A stretch of DNA of 64,000 bases from Cloacibacillus evryensis DSM 19522 (GCF_000585335.1 NZ_KK073872.1:723317-787316), one strand, 5' to 3'. Positions 26,356 through 33,369 are shown, counted from the first letter of the stretch. Program-made: numbers and translations. The notes: generated by a model not told the origin, from the sequence alone.

Positions 26356-27243
26356 ATGACAAACACACTACAGATATTTGAAAACCATAACTTTGGCTCA
26401 ATCCGCACCGTCCTTGACGAGAGCGGCAAAGCGCTATTCTGCGGCAAAGACATAGCGGAAGCGTTGGGATACAGCAATACGAAGGACGCCCTAATTAGAC
26501 ATTGCAAGGGGGTCGTGAAACGCGACCTAGGGGTAGTAACAGGGAAAAAGGCAGACGGCACAGACGCAATACAAAATGTTGCAGTCTCATTCATCCCAGA
26601 AGGCGACGTCTACCGTCTCATAGTCCGTTCTAACCTTCCATCCGCAGAAAAGTTTGAACACTGGGTATTTGACGAAGTGCTTCCGGCAATCCGCAAGACA
26701 GGCGGTTATATCACCTCCACACCGGACGACAGCGACGCTGACATCATTGCCCGGGGATATCGGGCGGCTATAGCGGCCATAGAACGCAAAGACCAGACCA
26801 TAGCAGCCTTGGAAGCTCAGAGAGAAGAGGCCGCGCCGTATACAGACCTCGGCAGGGCAGTTTCAGAGAAGGCCGGATACATGCTTATCTCCAAAGCGGC
26901 GGTCATAATGGCTCAGGCCGGTTGCATGTTCACCGTGCAGGAGACGGGGGAACGCCGGATTATCGGTGTGCAGTACCTCCGAATCTACCTTGAACAGAAA
27001 GAATTTATCGTGAAGCGCGGTCGTTCCGACGCCGGGAGGCCGACAATCAAAGGACAGAAATACCAGCGCGTACAGATGAAAGCGTCGCCGCTTGAATGCG
27101 GGGCCGTGGCATATTCCCCGGTGTTGTCGTCGGACTTTGTGAAGATGCTGATAAAAATGTTCCACAAGAAAGAAATGGTCTTGCCGAAAATCGTCAAGAA
27201 CGACCGCAAGGCAAAGCAGAATGACGAAGAGGATACAACATAG
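26356..27243 (+). CDS. Phage antirepressor (BRO-N plus KilAC domains)
   Basis: 295 residues. The BRO N-terminal domain covers about 1-115 (FGSIRTVLDESGKALFCGKD, IAEALGYSNTKDALIRHCKG, FEHWVFDEVLPAIRKTGGYI), followed by a coiled linker (AAIAAIERKDQTIAALEAQR) and a C-terminal KilAC/ANT-like winged helix (about 160-250, with QEFIV-like EQKEFIVKRG). Antirepressors bind phage repressors or DNA and trigger the lytic programme. AGAGGGAG precedes the ATG. This is the clearest phage-derived gene in element 1. Confidence 0.88.
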   Translation: MTNTLQIFENHNFGSIRTVLDESGKALFCGKDIAEALGYSNTKDALIRHCKGVVKRDLGVVTGKKADGTDAIQNVAVSFIPEGDVYRLIVRSNLPSAEKFEHWVFDEVLPAIRKTGGYITSTPDDSDADIIARGYRAAIAAIERKDQTIAALEAQREEAAPYTDLGRAVSEKAGYMLISKAAVIMAQAGCMFTVQETGERRIIGVQYLRIYLEQKEFIVKRGRSDAGRPTIKGQKYQRVQMKASPLECGAVAYSPVLSSDFVKMLIKMFHKKEMVLPKIVKNDRKAKQNDEEDTT

Positions 27244-27350
27244 CTGTAAAACAAGTTAGGGGCTTCACGTGGCCGTTAATGGCCCCTACGGGGAAATGGC
27301 GAACAACAGGTAGGCTTTATTAGCAAACAACATACTCAGGAGGAATGAAC

Positions 27351-27893
27351 ATGGCAACAGCAACAGCGAAAACGGCAGCACCGACACAAGTAATGACGGT
27401 AGTACAGGTAAAGCGGTTTAACAGATGGTGGAGTGAAACGACGACAGAGACAAGACACCAGATGCCCACTGAGCTAAAGGAATATATGAGGCAAGCAGGC
27501 GGATATACCCCCTCAGCGGAACGCATGATATATTCAATGTTCAGCCTGCTTGACCGGACATGCTATTGTGCGTCGGAGAACTTAGACGACCACCCGAAAC
27601 TACAACAGCGCGTCGGAGCTAGACAGTATGAGTTCAGAGCGTTAAAAGGCGAAGAGTACGACAAAATGACAGTATGTTTCAACAGCCATATCAAGTTCAT
27701 GGAATACGCGAAGAAGGTCTGCTGCGATGCGGAGGACTTCATAAGCGGCCTTGACTGCATAGAGGGCAAAGGATACGAACATTACGCCGACACATTCAGG
27801 GAGTTCAGCGGTAAGTTTGAAGAATTGATTGCAAGCGCGTATCTGGCGGCGTCTGTTTGCTTGAATATCGCCCCGGAAACGGAAGAAGAATAG
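27351..27893 (+). CDS. Hypothetical protein of element 1
   Basis: 180 residues from the ATG at 27351; AGGAGG at 27338 is 7 nt upstream, whereas the earlier in-frame ATG at 27345 is too close. Helical and Cys-containing (RTCYCASENL, KKVCCDAEDF), acidic at the end (ETEEE). No domain recognised. It follows the antirepressor by about 100 nt, which contain a GGGGC/GCCCC hairpin (near 27257-27286). Confidence 0.65.
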   Translation: MATATAKTAAPTQVMTVVQVKRFNRWWSETTTETRHQMPTELKEYMRQAGGYTPSAERMIYSMFSLLDRTCYCASENLDDHPKLQQRVGARQYEFRALKGEEYDKMTVCFNSHIKFMEYAKKVCCDAEDFISGLDCIEGKGYEHYADTFREFSGKFEELIASAYLAASVCLNIAPETEEE

Positions 27894-27948
27894 CCGGGTA
27901 CAATTTTGCACCGGCGTTACAGTAACGACACTCGAAGGGAGGGCGGCA

Positions 27949-28023
27949 ATGCAGACCACGACGGAAAGGGGCGGTAGGATGGAAAAAGCGGTTAGGTACG
28001 GAGAATTAGCGTACACCGTGTAG
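27949..28023 (+). CDS. Possible 24-residue peptide gene
   Basis: An ATG behind GGGAGGGCGGCA, a strong ribosome site, opens 24 codons (MQTTTERGGRMEKAVRYGEL...) that end 34 nt before a strong terminator. Only the ribosome site and position argue for it. Confidence 0.35.
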   Translation: MQTTTERGGRMEKAVRYGELAYTV

Positions 28024-28057
28024 AATGTAACTTTTTGTTACTCATTGATGTGAACCG

Positions 28058-28082
28058 GGGGCCCTGTTATGGGGCCCCTTTT
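28058..28082 (+). terminator. Terminator of the antirepressor region
   Basis: GGGGCCC (28058-28064) pairs with GGGCCCC (28072-28078), followed by TTTT. It separates the protein genes from the repeat array. Confidence 0.85.
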
Positions 28083-28094
28083 AGTTTTTATAGG

Positions 28095-28549
28095 CTACGA
28101 CAGGGAAAAAGTTTACATTCGACCTAAGAAAGGATAAGGCAGTCTACGACCGGGAAAAAGTTTGGTGCCCACCTAAGAAAGGATAAAGCGCCACACGGCA
28201 CGGCTGGCCCTTTGGTATTACTGGCTTAAAAAATACCCTGACCTAAGAAAGGAAAAGGCAGTCTGTCACCGGCTAAAGTTTACCCTGCATCTAAGAAAGG
28301 ATAAAGCAACCAGCACGGCGTAGATAGAACCTTGCTATGACCGGGAAAAAGTTTACGTTGTACCTAAGAAAGGATAAAGCAAACGAAAAACTCACGGTGG
28401 AGAGCCAAAAAACTGTTGCTACCACCGGGAAAAAGTTTGCCCACCACCTATGAAAGGATAAAGCAACCGGGATAATTACAACGGAAAGTCGCAAAACTGT
28501 TGCTACCACCGGGAAAAAGTTTACGGTGCACCTATGAAAGGATAAAGCA
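28095..28549 (+). repeat. Seven 47-nt direct repeats with a variable 9-nt centre
   Basis: Copies start at 28095, 28144, 28214 (diverged), 28263 (46 nt), 28335, 28419 and 28503. The left arm is close to ACCGGGAAAAAGTTT, the right arm to CTAAGAAAGGATAAAGCA. Between them the nine bases differ in every copy: acattcgac, ggtgcccac, taccctgac, accctgcat, acgttgtac, gcccaccac, acggtgcac. Distances between starts are 49, 70, 49, 72, 84 and 84. There is no open frame through the array. It lies between a terminator and a very AT-rich stretch, the layout of an iteron-type replication origin, but regulatory or RNA roles are possible. Confidence 0.85.
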
Positions 28550-28674
28550 GCAACACGACGACACAGCGCCGCAAGGCGTCACACAGCGCAACGACAGCTT
28601 TCATTACGACACGCAACATCAACGACCTACACGTCATAATGATATGGTAAATCCTATTATCAATCACAAGTTTT

Positions 28675-29515
28675 GGGGGGTTCTTGTGGATTCAGACCTT
28701 GATAATGGGGGGTAGGGGGGTTTTGAAAAACCTTAAAATAATAATTAGTTTAATATAGGTTAATAATATGAACCTTACTGGATTATTATATAAAAGACAA
28801 TAGGTTAATAAGAGAATTATAGAATCTTCTTTAATAAAGAAAGTTCTTATAATGTTCTATTATTATTTTATTGTTAATCTATATAATGCTATTCTGGTGT
28901 AAGTTGTTATTATGATCCTATAATTACGGTTTTGACTTTAAGGTTTTAAACTATAAGAACTTATATAAATATCTCAAAGAATAGTAAACTGAATTATAGA
29001 GTTTGAGAAAAGATATATAGAGCTATAAATTCCTTCTCAAACCTATAAAAGCGATTACGACACATTGAGTAACAGATATAAAGAATCCATCGGGAAGACA
29101 GATCAAGGTCAAGAACAAGGGATGGGTTCTTGATAACATTATCTCTTAATAGCTCTTTATGGCGTCGTATCTCGCCCTGCTGTCGCGGTGCTCGTAAAAG
29201 ATAAAACATAGCGTCTTGGCTCGCCCTGCTGTCGCAGGACTCGTATTAGCTTCACAGCGCCATATATCAACGTGTCGTAAACACTTTAGAGCTCTCATAA
29301 AATTCTTTAAAAGCTCTTTTAACGCTCTGGGTTTCTTTCAGAGGGATTACTGCCCACAATTTTATCATGCAATTTCAAAAAGTCAATACATATAGTATGC
29401 TTATACAACAAAAATAGGTCTATTAGACCATATTATAATTTACTGCTAGACAACTATTCGTATACCGTGCTATCTTTTAGGCGTTACAGCTACAAGCAGT
29501 CAGCATATCCACCAG
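28675..29515. other. AT-rich gene-free stretch with three G6 runs
   Basis: It opens with three GGGGGG runs (28675, 28707, 28715) and then becomes extremely AT-rich to about 29090 and again around 29280-29470. No protein gene is credible; the minus-strand frame at 28994-29209 has no ribosome site. With the adjacent repeats it could be an unwinding element of an origin. It also holds the repeat pair at 29171. Confidence 0.6.
29171..29235 (+). repeat. Direct repeat pair with small hairpins
   Basis: CTCGCCCTGCTGTCGC occurs at 29171-29186 and 29220-29235, 49 bp apart. The second copy folds as CCTGC-TGTC-GCAGG, the first less perfectly. Both are preceded by GCGTC and followed by CTCGTA. Confidence 0.6.
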
Positions 29516-29674
29516 CACAATGACAACAATACAGCGCGATCTCGGGCACGCTCTCCCCGCAATACTGTCACTATTACTGACGGTAATCACGGAGAAGCCG
29601 CGACCCGGTTTAAATAGATGTCCTTCCCGCTTCCTTTTCATTTTGCCGTCGCGTCATGGCGATGGCCTCCTAGA

Positions 29675-29704
29675 GGTAGTCCCCCATTACGGGGGCTACC
29701 TTTT
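29675..29704 (+). terminator. Terminator before the Cys-rich small gene
   Basis: GGTAGTCCCCC (29675-29685) pairs with GGGGGCTACC (29691-29700) with one bulged base, followed by TTTT. It closes whatever is transcribed from the AT-rich stretch. Confidence 0.8.
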
Positions 29705-29753
29705 CACAGAAGGAAGACAAGGAACGGCAGAAGCATAGGAGGAAAGAAACGAC

Positions 29754-29939
29754 ATGACAACACCACAGCACCGCATGGCGCAGCCATTATCCACACTGGA
29801 AGCCTGCAAAGGCTGTATTCACGACTGTAAGATATCCAGCCTCAACGGCGCGGCGCTCGTATGCTGTCCGAAATACAGGGCGGTAAAGAGGCGGCGGACG
29901 TCTCAGGCAGCAGACAAAGCACCGCATGGCGCGGCCTGA
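29754..29939 (+). CDS. Small Cys-rich protein, possible zinc ribbon
   Basis: 61 residues. CKGCIHDC and CCPKY give a CxxCx3C...CC pattern that could bind zinc or an iron-sulfur cluster; the C-terminal part is Arg/Lys-rich (AVKRRRTSQAADK). AGGAGGAAAG lies upstream of the ATG. No family recognised. Followed within 90 nt by another gene with an equally strong ribosome site, so probably the same transcript. Confidence 0.6.
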   Translation: MTTPQHRMAQPLSTLEACKGCIHDCKISSLNGAALVCCPKYRAVKRRRTSQAADKAPHGAA

Positions 29940-30028
29940 GACGTCGCAGGCGCGACTTATAAGCATCGGAGTTATCGGGAAAACATTCCCGTTGACCATA
30001 TAAAAACCAAACTAGGAGGTCATACAAC

Positions 30029-30427
30029 ATGACGACAGAAATTGAAGAAAGAACCAACGGAATGACGGAAGCAGAGACAGAAGCAACGGAAACAGAGACA
30101 TGGGACATATCGGACGAAGAAGCCGAAGCCCGCGCGAAGCACAGCAATGAAGGTCTGGCAGACGACTATATTTACAACATACGCTCTGGAATTGGACAGC
30201 TGACACGTGATTGTGAAGACCCGAAAATAAGGGTTGTTCTGCTTAACCTCTTGCGTTTTGCTGAGGAAACATACGACCAGACACTGACGCCGACAGTCAA
30301 AGAGTTCAGCGCTGAATATCCTGACGGCGTCGAACTTCCTAACTTTGCGCGGCACTTTGATATATTGTCCTCGTTGGAATCCTGCACGACTGACGTATAT
30401 TTTCCAGAAGACAGCCGCTTTTGTTAG
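30029..30427 (+). CDS. Acidic hypothetical protein of element 1
   Basis: 132 residues, the first 50 very Glu/Thr-rich (TEAETEATETETWDISDEEA) and likely disordered, then a helical domain (IRVVLLNLLRFAEETYDQTL). AGGAGGT lies 8-9 nt before the ATG. A good terminator follows. Strong negative charge is typical of DNA mimics and of phage accessory proteins, but no function can be assigned. Confidence 0.62.
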   Translation: MTTEIEERTNGMTEAETEATETETWDISDEEAEARAKHSNEGLADDYIYNIRSGIGQLTRDCEDPKIRVVLLNLLRFAEETYDQTLTPTVKEFSAEYPDGVELPNFARHFDILSSLESCTTDVYFPEDSRFC

Positions 30428-30440
30428 ACTAACACAGCGC

Positions 30441-30480
30441 GCCTATGCGGAGGTCTTTCCGGCCTTTGCATAGGCTTTTC
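30441..30480 (+). terminator. Terminator after the acidic protein gene
   Basis: GCCTATGC (30441-30448) pairs with GCATAGGC (30468-30475), with further inner pairing (CGGAGG with CCGGCC-like bases), followed by TTTTC. Confidence 0.82.
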
Positions 30481-30575
30481 TTTACCCTAACACACACACA
30501 AAGGAAACCATACCATGACACATGGCAATCACGACACTATTTATTATTCGGTAAGGCGCGGTAAAAATTACATAA

Positions 30576-30755
30576 AAATCTGAGGGGGTATCTCCTAGCT
30601 CTGCGGCGGCGCTGTCCCCCCGGGCGGGCGCGCGGCTGGACGTGAAGGAATGCAGACAATGGCTGGACGTGCTGGCAACCGCGCCAGGCGACGACCACGG
30701 CGATGCTTAAGCTGCGGCCCGGGCGATGCTGGAGGTCACGACCTCAACGCTATAG
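30576..30755 (+). pseudogene. GC-rich gene fragment with an internal stop
   Basis: An open frame without start reads SPSSAAALSPRAGARLDVKE, then CRQWLDVLATAPGDDHGDA, a TAA at 30708-30710, and continues in the same frame with AAARAMLEVTTSTL to TAG at 30753-30755. The coding style and the high GC contrast with the rest of element 1. It looks like the end of a protein interrupted by one nonsense change (for example CAA to TAA). Family not recognised. Its tail overlaps the end of the opposing recombinase gene by a few bases. A 22-codon frame at 30515-30583 just before it is probably chance. Confidence 0.45.
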
Positions 30756-31322
30756 GTTCAGATTGAGATAGACGTTATCCAGATCGTCCCTTGTGATTCC
30801 AATATACGACAGTGTGATTGCCGGGCTGGAATGATTCAACAGCTTTTGAATGACCGATAAATCCATTCCCATTTTATAGGCGTGGTAGCCAAAGGTCTTT
30901 CGCATGGTGTGAGTTCCTATAGCGTCTTTGTCCAGCCCCGAATGAGCGGCGGCATCGTTGAGTATCCTCCACGCCTGAACCCTCGTTATGGCCGCCGTGC
31001 CCTTACGGGACGGGAACAGATAAGCCAACGGCTCTTTTGTATTGAGCGATGACAGGTGTTCTCTGATCGCCTTGCCTGCCGTATCGCTGATGGGAAAGTC
31101 TTTAGCCTTACCGGTCTTCTGTTCAGTGAGATGAATCCTGTCTTTGAGCTTGCCGCTGTCGTCTTCAACATCTTTGACCTGTAGATTAAGAAGGTCGGAT
31201 ATCCGTAAACCTGAGTTAATGCCCAGGACGAAGAGGCAATAGTCGCGGGTGCTTTTCTCTTTGAGATACTTTTTCATTCTGTCGATCTTCTTTGTGTCGC
31301 GTATAGGCTCTACAAGTTCCAT
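30750..31322 (-). CDS. Small tyrosine recombinase
   Basis: 190 residues from the ATG at 31322 (GAAGGA upstream). It is essentially a catalytic domain without a full core-binding domain: Arg in NSGLRISDLLNL, HxxRK in GTHTMRKTFGY, LLNHSS, and the Tyr in ITLSYIGI. Such short recombinases occur on plasmids and phages, often as resolvases or invertases of repeats. It stands at the far end of element 1 and reads inward, opposite to the main integrase. Confidence 0.9.
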   Translation of the reverse strand: MELVEPIRDTKKIDRMKKYLKEKSTRDYCLFVLGINSGLRISDLLNLQVKDVEDDSGKLKDRIHLTEQKTGKAKDFPISDTAGKAIREHLSSLNTKEPLAYLFPSRKGTAAITRVQAWRILNDAAAHSGLDKDAIGTHTMRKTFGYHAYKMGMDLSVIQKLLNHSSPAITLSYIGITRDDLDNVYLNLNL

Positions 31323-31780
31323 GATAAAATCCTTCCTTTGCTTCACTGAGTTGTGTTTTGTAAAAATTTTCTTGAATGTTATTCAATAGCTAGATTATAC
31401 ATATTATGTTACATTTAAGCAAGAGGGAATTTTTATCTGATTTTAGAAAAGTGGCATAAGCGATGTCTACCACTGGATAAATTGGCATTCTGCGAATGTA
31501 ACACAATAGCATTGTGTTTCACCGCTCGAATTAAGGAATGTCGTTTGGCATGTATGAATAAAATTATATCAATATTATAATATCGATTTAAACTTCTGTC
31601 TTTGCTTATTTGTTTTTTCGCTTGCCTTTTTCGTGCTTTTCGGTATCATAGCAAATATGAGTAACCGCGATAGAAACGGAAGCTCAAATTTTAAGTACAG
31701 GCTCTAAGCAACGAATATAAGCGCACGGAAAAGTGAGTCAGGGACGGGGTTTATCTGAATTGTATTAGGTAACAGGTTGT
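31323..31780. promoter_or_regulatory. Upstream region of the small recombinase with a palindrome
   Basis: 458 bp without a gene. AACACAAT (31500-31507) and ATTGTGTT (31511-31518) form a 19-nt palindrome, a likely operator for a recombinase or excision regulator. The rest is AT-rich up to the att2 site. Confidence 0.4.
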
Positions 31781-31798
31781 TCCTCCACTCTCCGCCAA
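31781..31798 (+). repeat. att2: internal attachment site
   Basis: TCCTCCACTCTCCGCCAA, identical over 18 bp to the tRNA-Ser 3' end. It is the right end of element 1 and the left end of the toxin-antitoxin island. Confidence 0.88.
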
Positions 31799-31841
31799 TA
31801 TGCTTTCTCTAGCTTGCTGCAAGCTATTGCTCAACCTTTGA

Positions 31842-31877
31842 AACCCCTGCTATAATCAGTCTGGCAGGGGGTTTTCT
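31842..31877 (+). terminator. Terminator after att2
   Basis: AACCCCTGC (31842-31850) pairs with GCAGGGGGTT (31864-31873), followed by TTCTT. It would stop transcription of tRNA-Ser if element 2 were next to the gene. Confidence 0.78.
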
Positions 31878-31934
31878 TATTTACGGGGGTGCTCCAGGCC
31901 GCTCTTGATTTTTCCATCCTGCATTTGTGAAAGT

Positions 31935-31986
31935 GTTACGTAAATTACTGTTTTGGGTAACGCAAAAATGTTTTGAGTTACGCAAA
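31935..31986 (+). repeat. Three short direct repeats (GTTACGCAAA type)
   Basis: GTTACGTAAA (31935), GTAACGCAAA (31957) and GTTACGCAAA (31977), spaced 22 and 20 bp; the first two are followed at similar distance by TGTTTTG. About two helical turns apart, they could be an operator or short iterons. They precede a non-coding, apparently degenerate stretch up to 32188, in which a 33-codon frame (FDILPVVKGLDNAVYQTQYG...) may be a relic. Confidence 0.5.
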
Positions 31987-32188
31987 GGAGGATGCGGATT
32001 GCTGACAGCTGGGTTTACCTTGAAGCCCTGCCGATATAACCGCCTTTGATATTCTGCCTGTTGTAAAAGGGCTGGACAATGCGGTGTATCAGACTCAGTA
32101 CGGAGTATCTTGGGGGATCTGTGGTTGGATTCTCCGCTAAGGGATGCCTCCTGTGGTGTGGATACTGTGAGTTGCGGGCAATATCCGG

Positions 32189-32239
32189 TATAATAACTTA
32201 AAAGTTATTGCACGTTAATTACTTTTAAGTTATTATAAT
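32189..32239 (+). promoter_or_regulatory. Promoter/operator of the toxin-antitoxin pair
   Basis: Two TATAAT boxes (32189-32194 and 32234-32239) are interleaved with two symmetric sites, AATAACTTAAAAGTTATT (32192-32209) and AATTACTTTTAAGTTATT (32217-32234). Paired AT-rich palindromes over a promoter are the usual target of autorepressing HigA-type antitoxins. Confidence 0.7.
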
Positions 32240-32255
32240 GCTGTGAGGTGTTGTT

Positions 32256-32621
32256 ATGGCGTTTGAGATTATTTTTTACCGGGACAGGCAGGGGCGCGAA
32301 CCGGTTCTTGAGTATATTCAAGCGCTGGACGGCAAAAAGGATAAGGACAGCCGCATAAATGTCAACAAGATATATGATTATCTTGATTTTTTAAGTCAGG
32401 TTGGGACGTCGGCGGGCGAGCCTTATGTAAAACATCTTGACGGCGAGATACTGGAGCTTCGGCCTTTAAGAAACAGGCTGCTTTTCGCGGCATGGAACGG
32501 CAGCGGCTTTATTATTCTTCATCACTTCATAAAGAAAACTCAGAAGACGCCTCGGCGCGATATTGAACAGGCAAAGAGGAATTTGGCCGATTACAGAGAA
32601 AGGAGCGATCTCAATGAGTGA
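32256..32621 (+). CDS. higB: RelE/HigB-family toxin
   Basis: 121 residues of the phage Gp49-like/HigB type: FEIIFYRDRQGREPVLEYIQ, then VKHLDGEILELRPLRNRLLF and FIILHHFIKKTQKTPRRDIE. Such toxins cut mRNA at the ribosome. Toxin-first order, with the antitoxin start overlapping its last codons, is the HigBA arrangement. GTGAGGTG lies upstream. Confidence 0.88.
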   Translation: MAFEIIFYRDRQGREPVLEYIQALDGKKDKDSRINVNKIYDYLDFLSQVGTSAGEPYVKHLDGEILELRPLRNRLLFAAWNGSGFIILHHFIKKTQKTPRRDIEQAKRNLADYRERSDLNE

Positions 32622-32910
32622 AAAAGCTATCAGCCCAAAGGGGCGCAGCTGGAGCGAGGTGCGCGAGCAGATTTTGACGCCAGAGGAGAGGGGCGTGTCC
32701 AATCTGCGAGTCGCGATGATGGTTGAATTGGCCGCCGCGAGGGCGGAGAAGGGCATTTCACAGAAAAAACTCGAGGCTTTGAGCGGCGTAAAACAGCCTG
32801 TTATCGCGCGTATGGAGAAGGGATATACCAGCCCGCAGCTGGATACTGTCCTTAAGGTTTTGGCCCCTTTGGGCAAGACTCTTTATATAGGGGATCTGCC
32901 GAGGGCGTAG
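32614..32910 (+). CDS. higA: XRE-family antitoxin
   Basis: 98 residues from the ATG at 32614, overlapping the toxin stop by 8 nt, with AGGAGCG upstream. The HTH lies at about 45-80 (AARAEKGISQKKLEALSGVK, QPVIARMEKGYTSPQLDTVL). It should neutralise the toxin and bind the palindromes at 32192-32234. The N-terminal tail (MSEKAISPKGRSWSEVREQI) probably wraps the toxin. Confidence 0.88.
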   Translation: MSEKAISPKGRSWSEVREQILTPEERGVSNLRVAMMVELAAARAEKGISQKKLEALSGVKQPVIARMEKGYTSPQLDTVLKVLAPLGKTLYIGDLPRA

Positions 32911-32982
32911 GTACTTTCGGCAATAACTTATAGATAGCGTAAAGATTCTGTGTTCTTCGACGGGGATTTTTCGTTTTCTTAG

Positions 32983-32998
32983 CCTCCACTCTCCGCCA
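32983..32998 (+). repeat. att3: right attachment site
   Basis: CCTCCACTCTCCGCCA, the third exact copy of the tRNA-Ser 3' end. Chromosomal flank, including a tRNA-type terminator, follows. Confidence 0.88.
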
Positions 32999-33009
32999 TA
33001 GCATATCAA

Positions 33010-33041
33010 GCCTTACAAACACGGAGTTTGTGAGGCTTTTT
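33010..33041 (+). terminator. Terminator after att3 (probably the original tRNA-Ser terminator)
   Basis: GCCTTACAAAC (33010-33020) pairs with GTTTGTGAGGC (33026-33036), then TTTTT. It differs by only a few bases from the one after att1. Confidence 0.82.
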
Positions 33042-33162
33042 ATTTTTTCTGTTGAATACTCCTTGAAAATCGAAAGGAAATAAAGATAACTTTAGTGTTT
33101 ATGCAGCGCCAGTCAACATGGCGGCCGCCATGGGGTATGAATAAAGTTAATATTCCCCCTTT

Positions 33163-33330
33163 CTATTTAGCCGGAGATTCGACGGTTTTGCTTTCTTCAA
33201 TGTATTTATCTATGGCTTTTTCTAAAATGAATTGAGCAGATTGTCCGTGCGATTTCAGAGCGGATTTGAAGGCGGAGGCCTTATGTTCATCTACTCTGAC
33301 CATAAAATAAGGTTTTTTGTTCTCCGTCAT
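33163..33330 (-). CDS. Small ribbon-helix-helix type protein, paralogue of the one at 25637
   Basis: 55 residues (MTENKKPYFMVRVDEHKASA..., FKSALKSHGQSAQFILEKAI, then DKYIEESKTVE). Same length, order and spacing as the RHH protein of element 1 (both have FKSA and YIEE in register). It lies 165 bp outside att3, so it could be a leftover of another element. It reads away from the palindrome at 33399. Confidence 0.68.
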   Translation of the reverse strand: MTENKKPYFMVRVDEHKASAFKSALKSHGQSAQFILEKAIDKYIEESKTVESPAK

Positions 33331-33369
33331 AGGCAATATCGACCTTTCTAAGTTAACTGATATTTTATC

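Larger units (their letters stand above)
23465..31797. mobile_element. Integrated element 1 at tRNA-Ser (phage-satellite-like)
   Basis: 8.3 kb bounded by tRNA-derived direct repeats, with a tyrosine integrase reading away from the tRNA, lower GC than the chromosome, an RHH regulator, short genes with strong ribosome sites, a BRO/KilAC antirepressor, an iteron-like array next to AT-rich DNA and a second small recombinase at the far end. No capsid, tail, terminase, relaxase or replication initiator was recognised, so it may be a satellite that relies on a helper, or a reduced remnant. Confidence 0.85.
31798..32998. mobile_element. Integrated element 2: 1.2-kb toxin-antitoxin island between tRNA-derived repeats
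   Basis: Bounded by the 16-bp core at 31782 and 32983. It contains a terminator, a repeat cluster, degenerate sequence (31990-32160) and the RelE/HigB-XRE gene pair, but no recombinase. It may be the stump of an older element that kept its addiction module, or a unit moved by an integrase supplied in trans. Confidence 0.75.

Noticed and set aside
28095-28549. CRISPR array
   Set aside because: The repeats are 47 nt with a variable centre inside the repeat, the intervals are irregular (about 2 to 37 nt), and no cas gene is present.
28994-29209. 71-codon minus-strand gene in the AT-rich stretch
   Set aside because: No ribosome site, no domain, and it crosses the direct repeat pair.
23465-31797. 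Complete prophage or conjugative element
   Set aside because: No capsid, tail, terminase, lysis, relaxase or type IV secretion genes were found; only early or control-type genes and recombinases.
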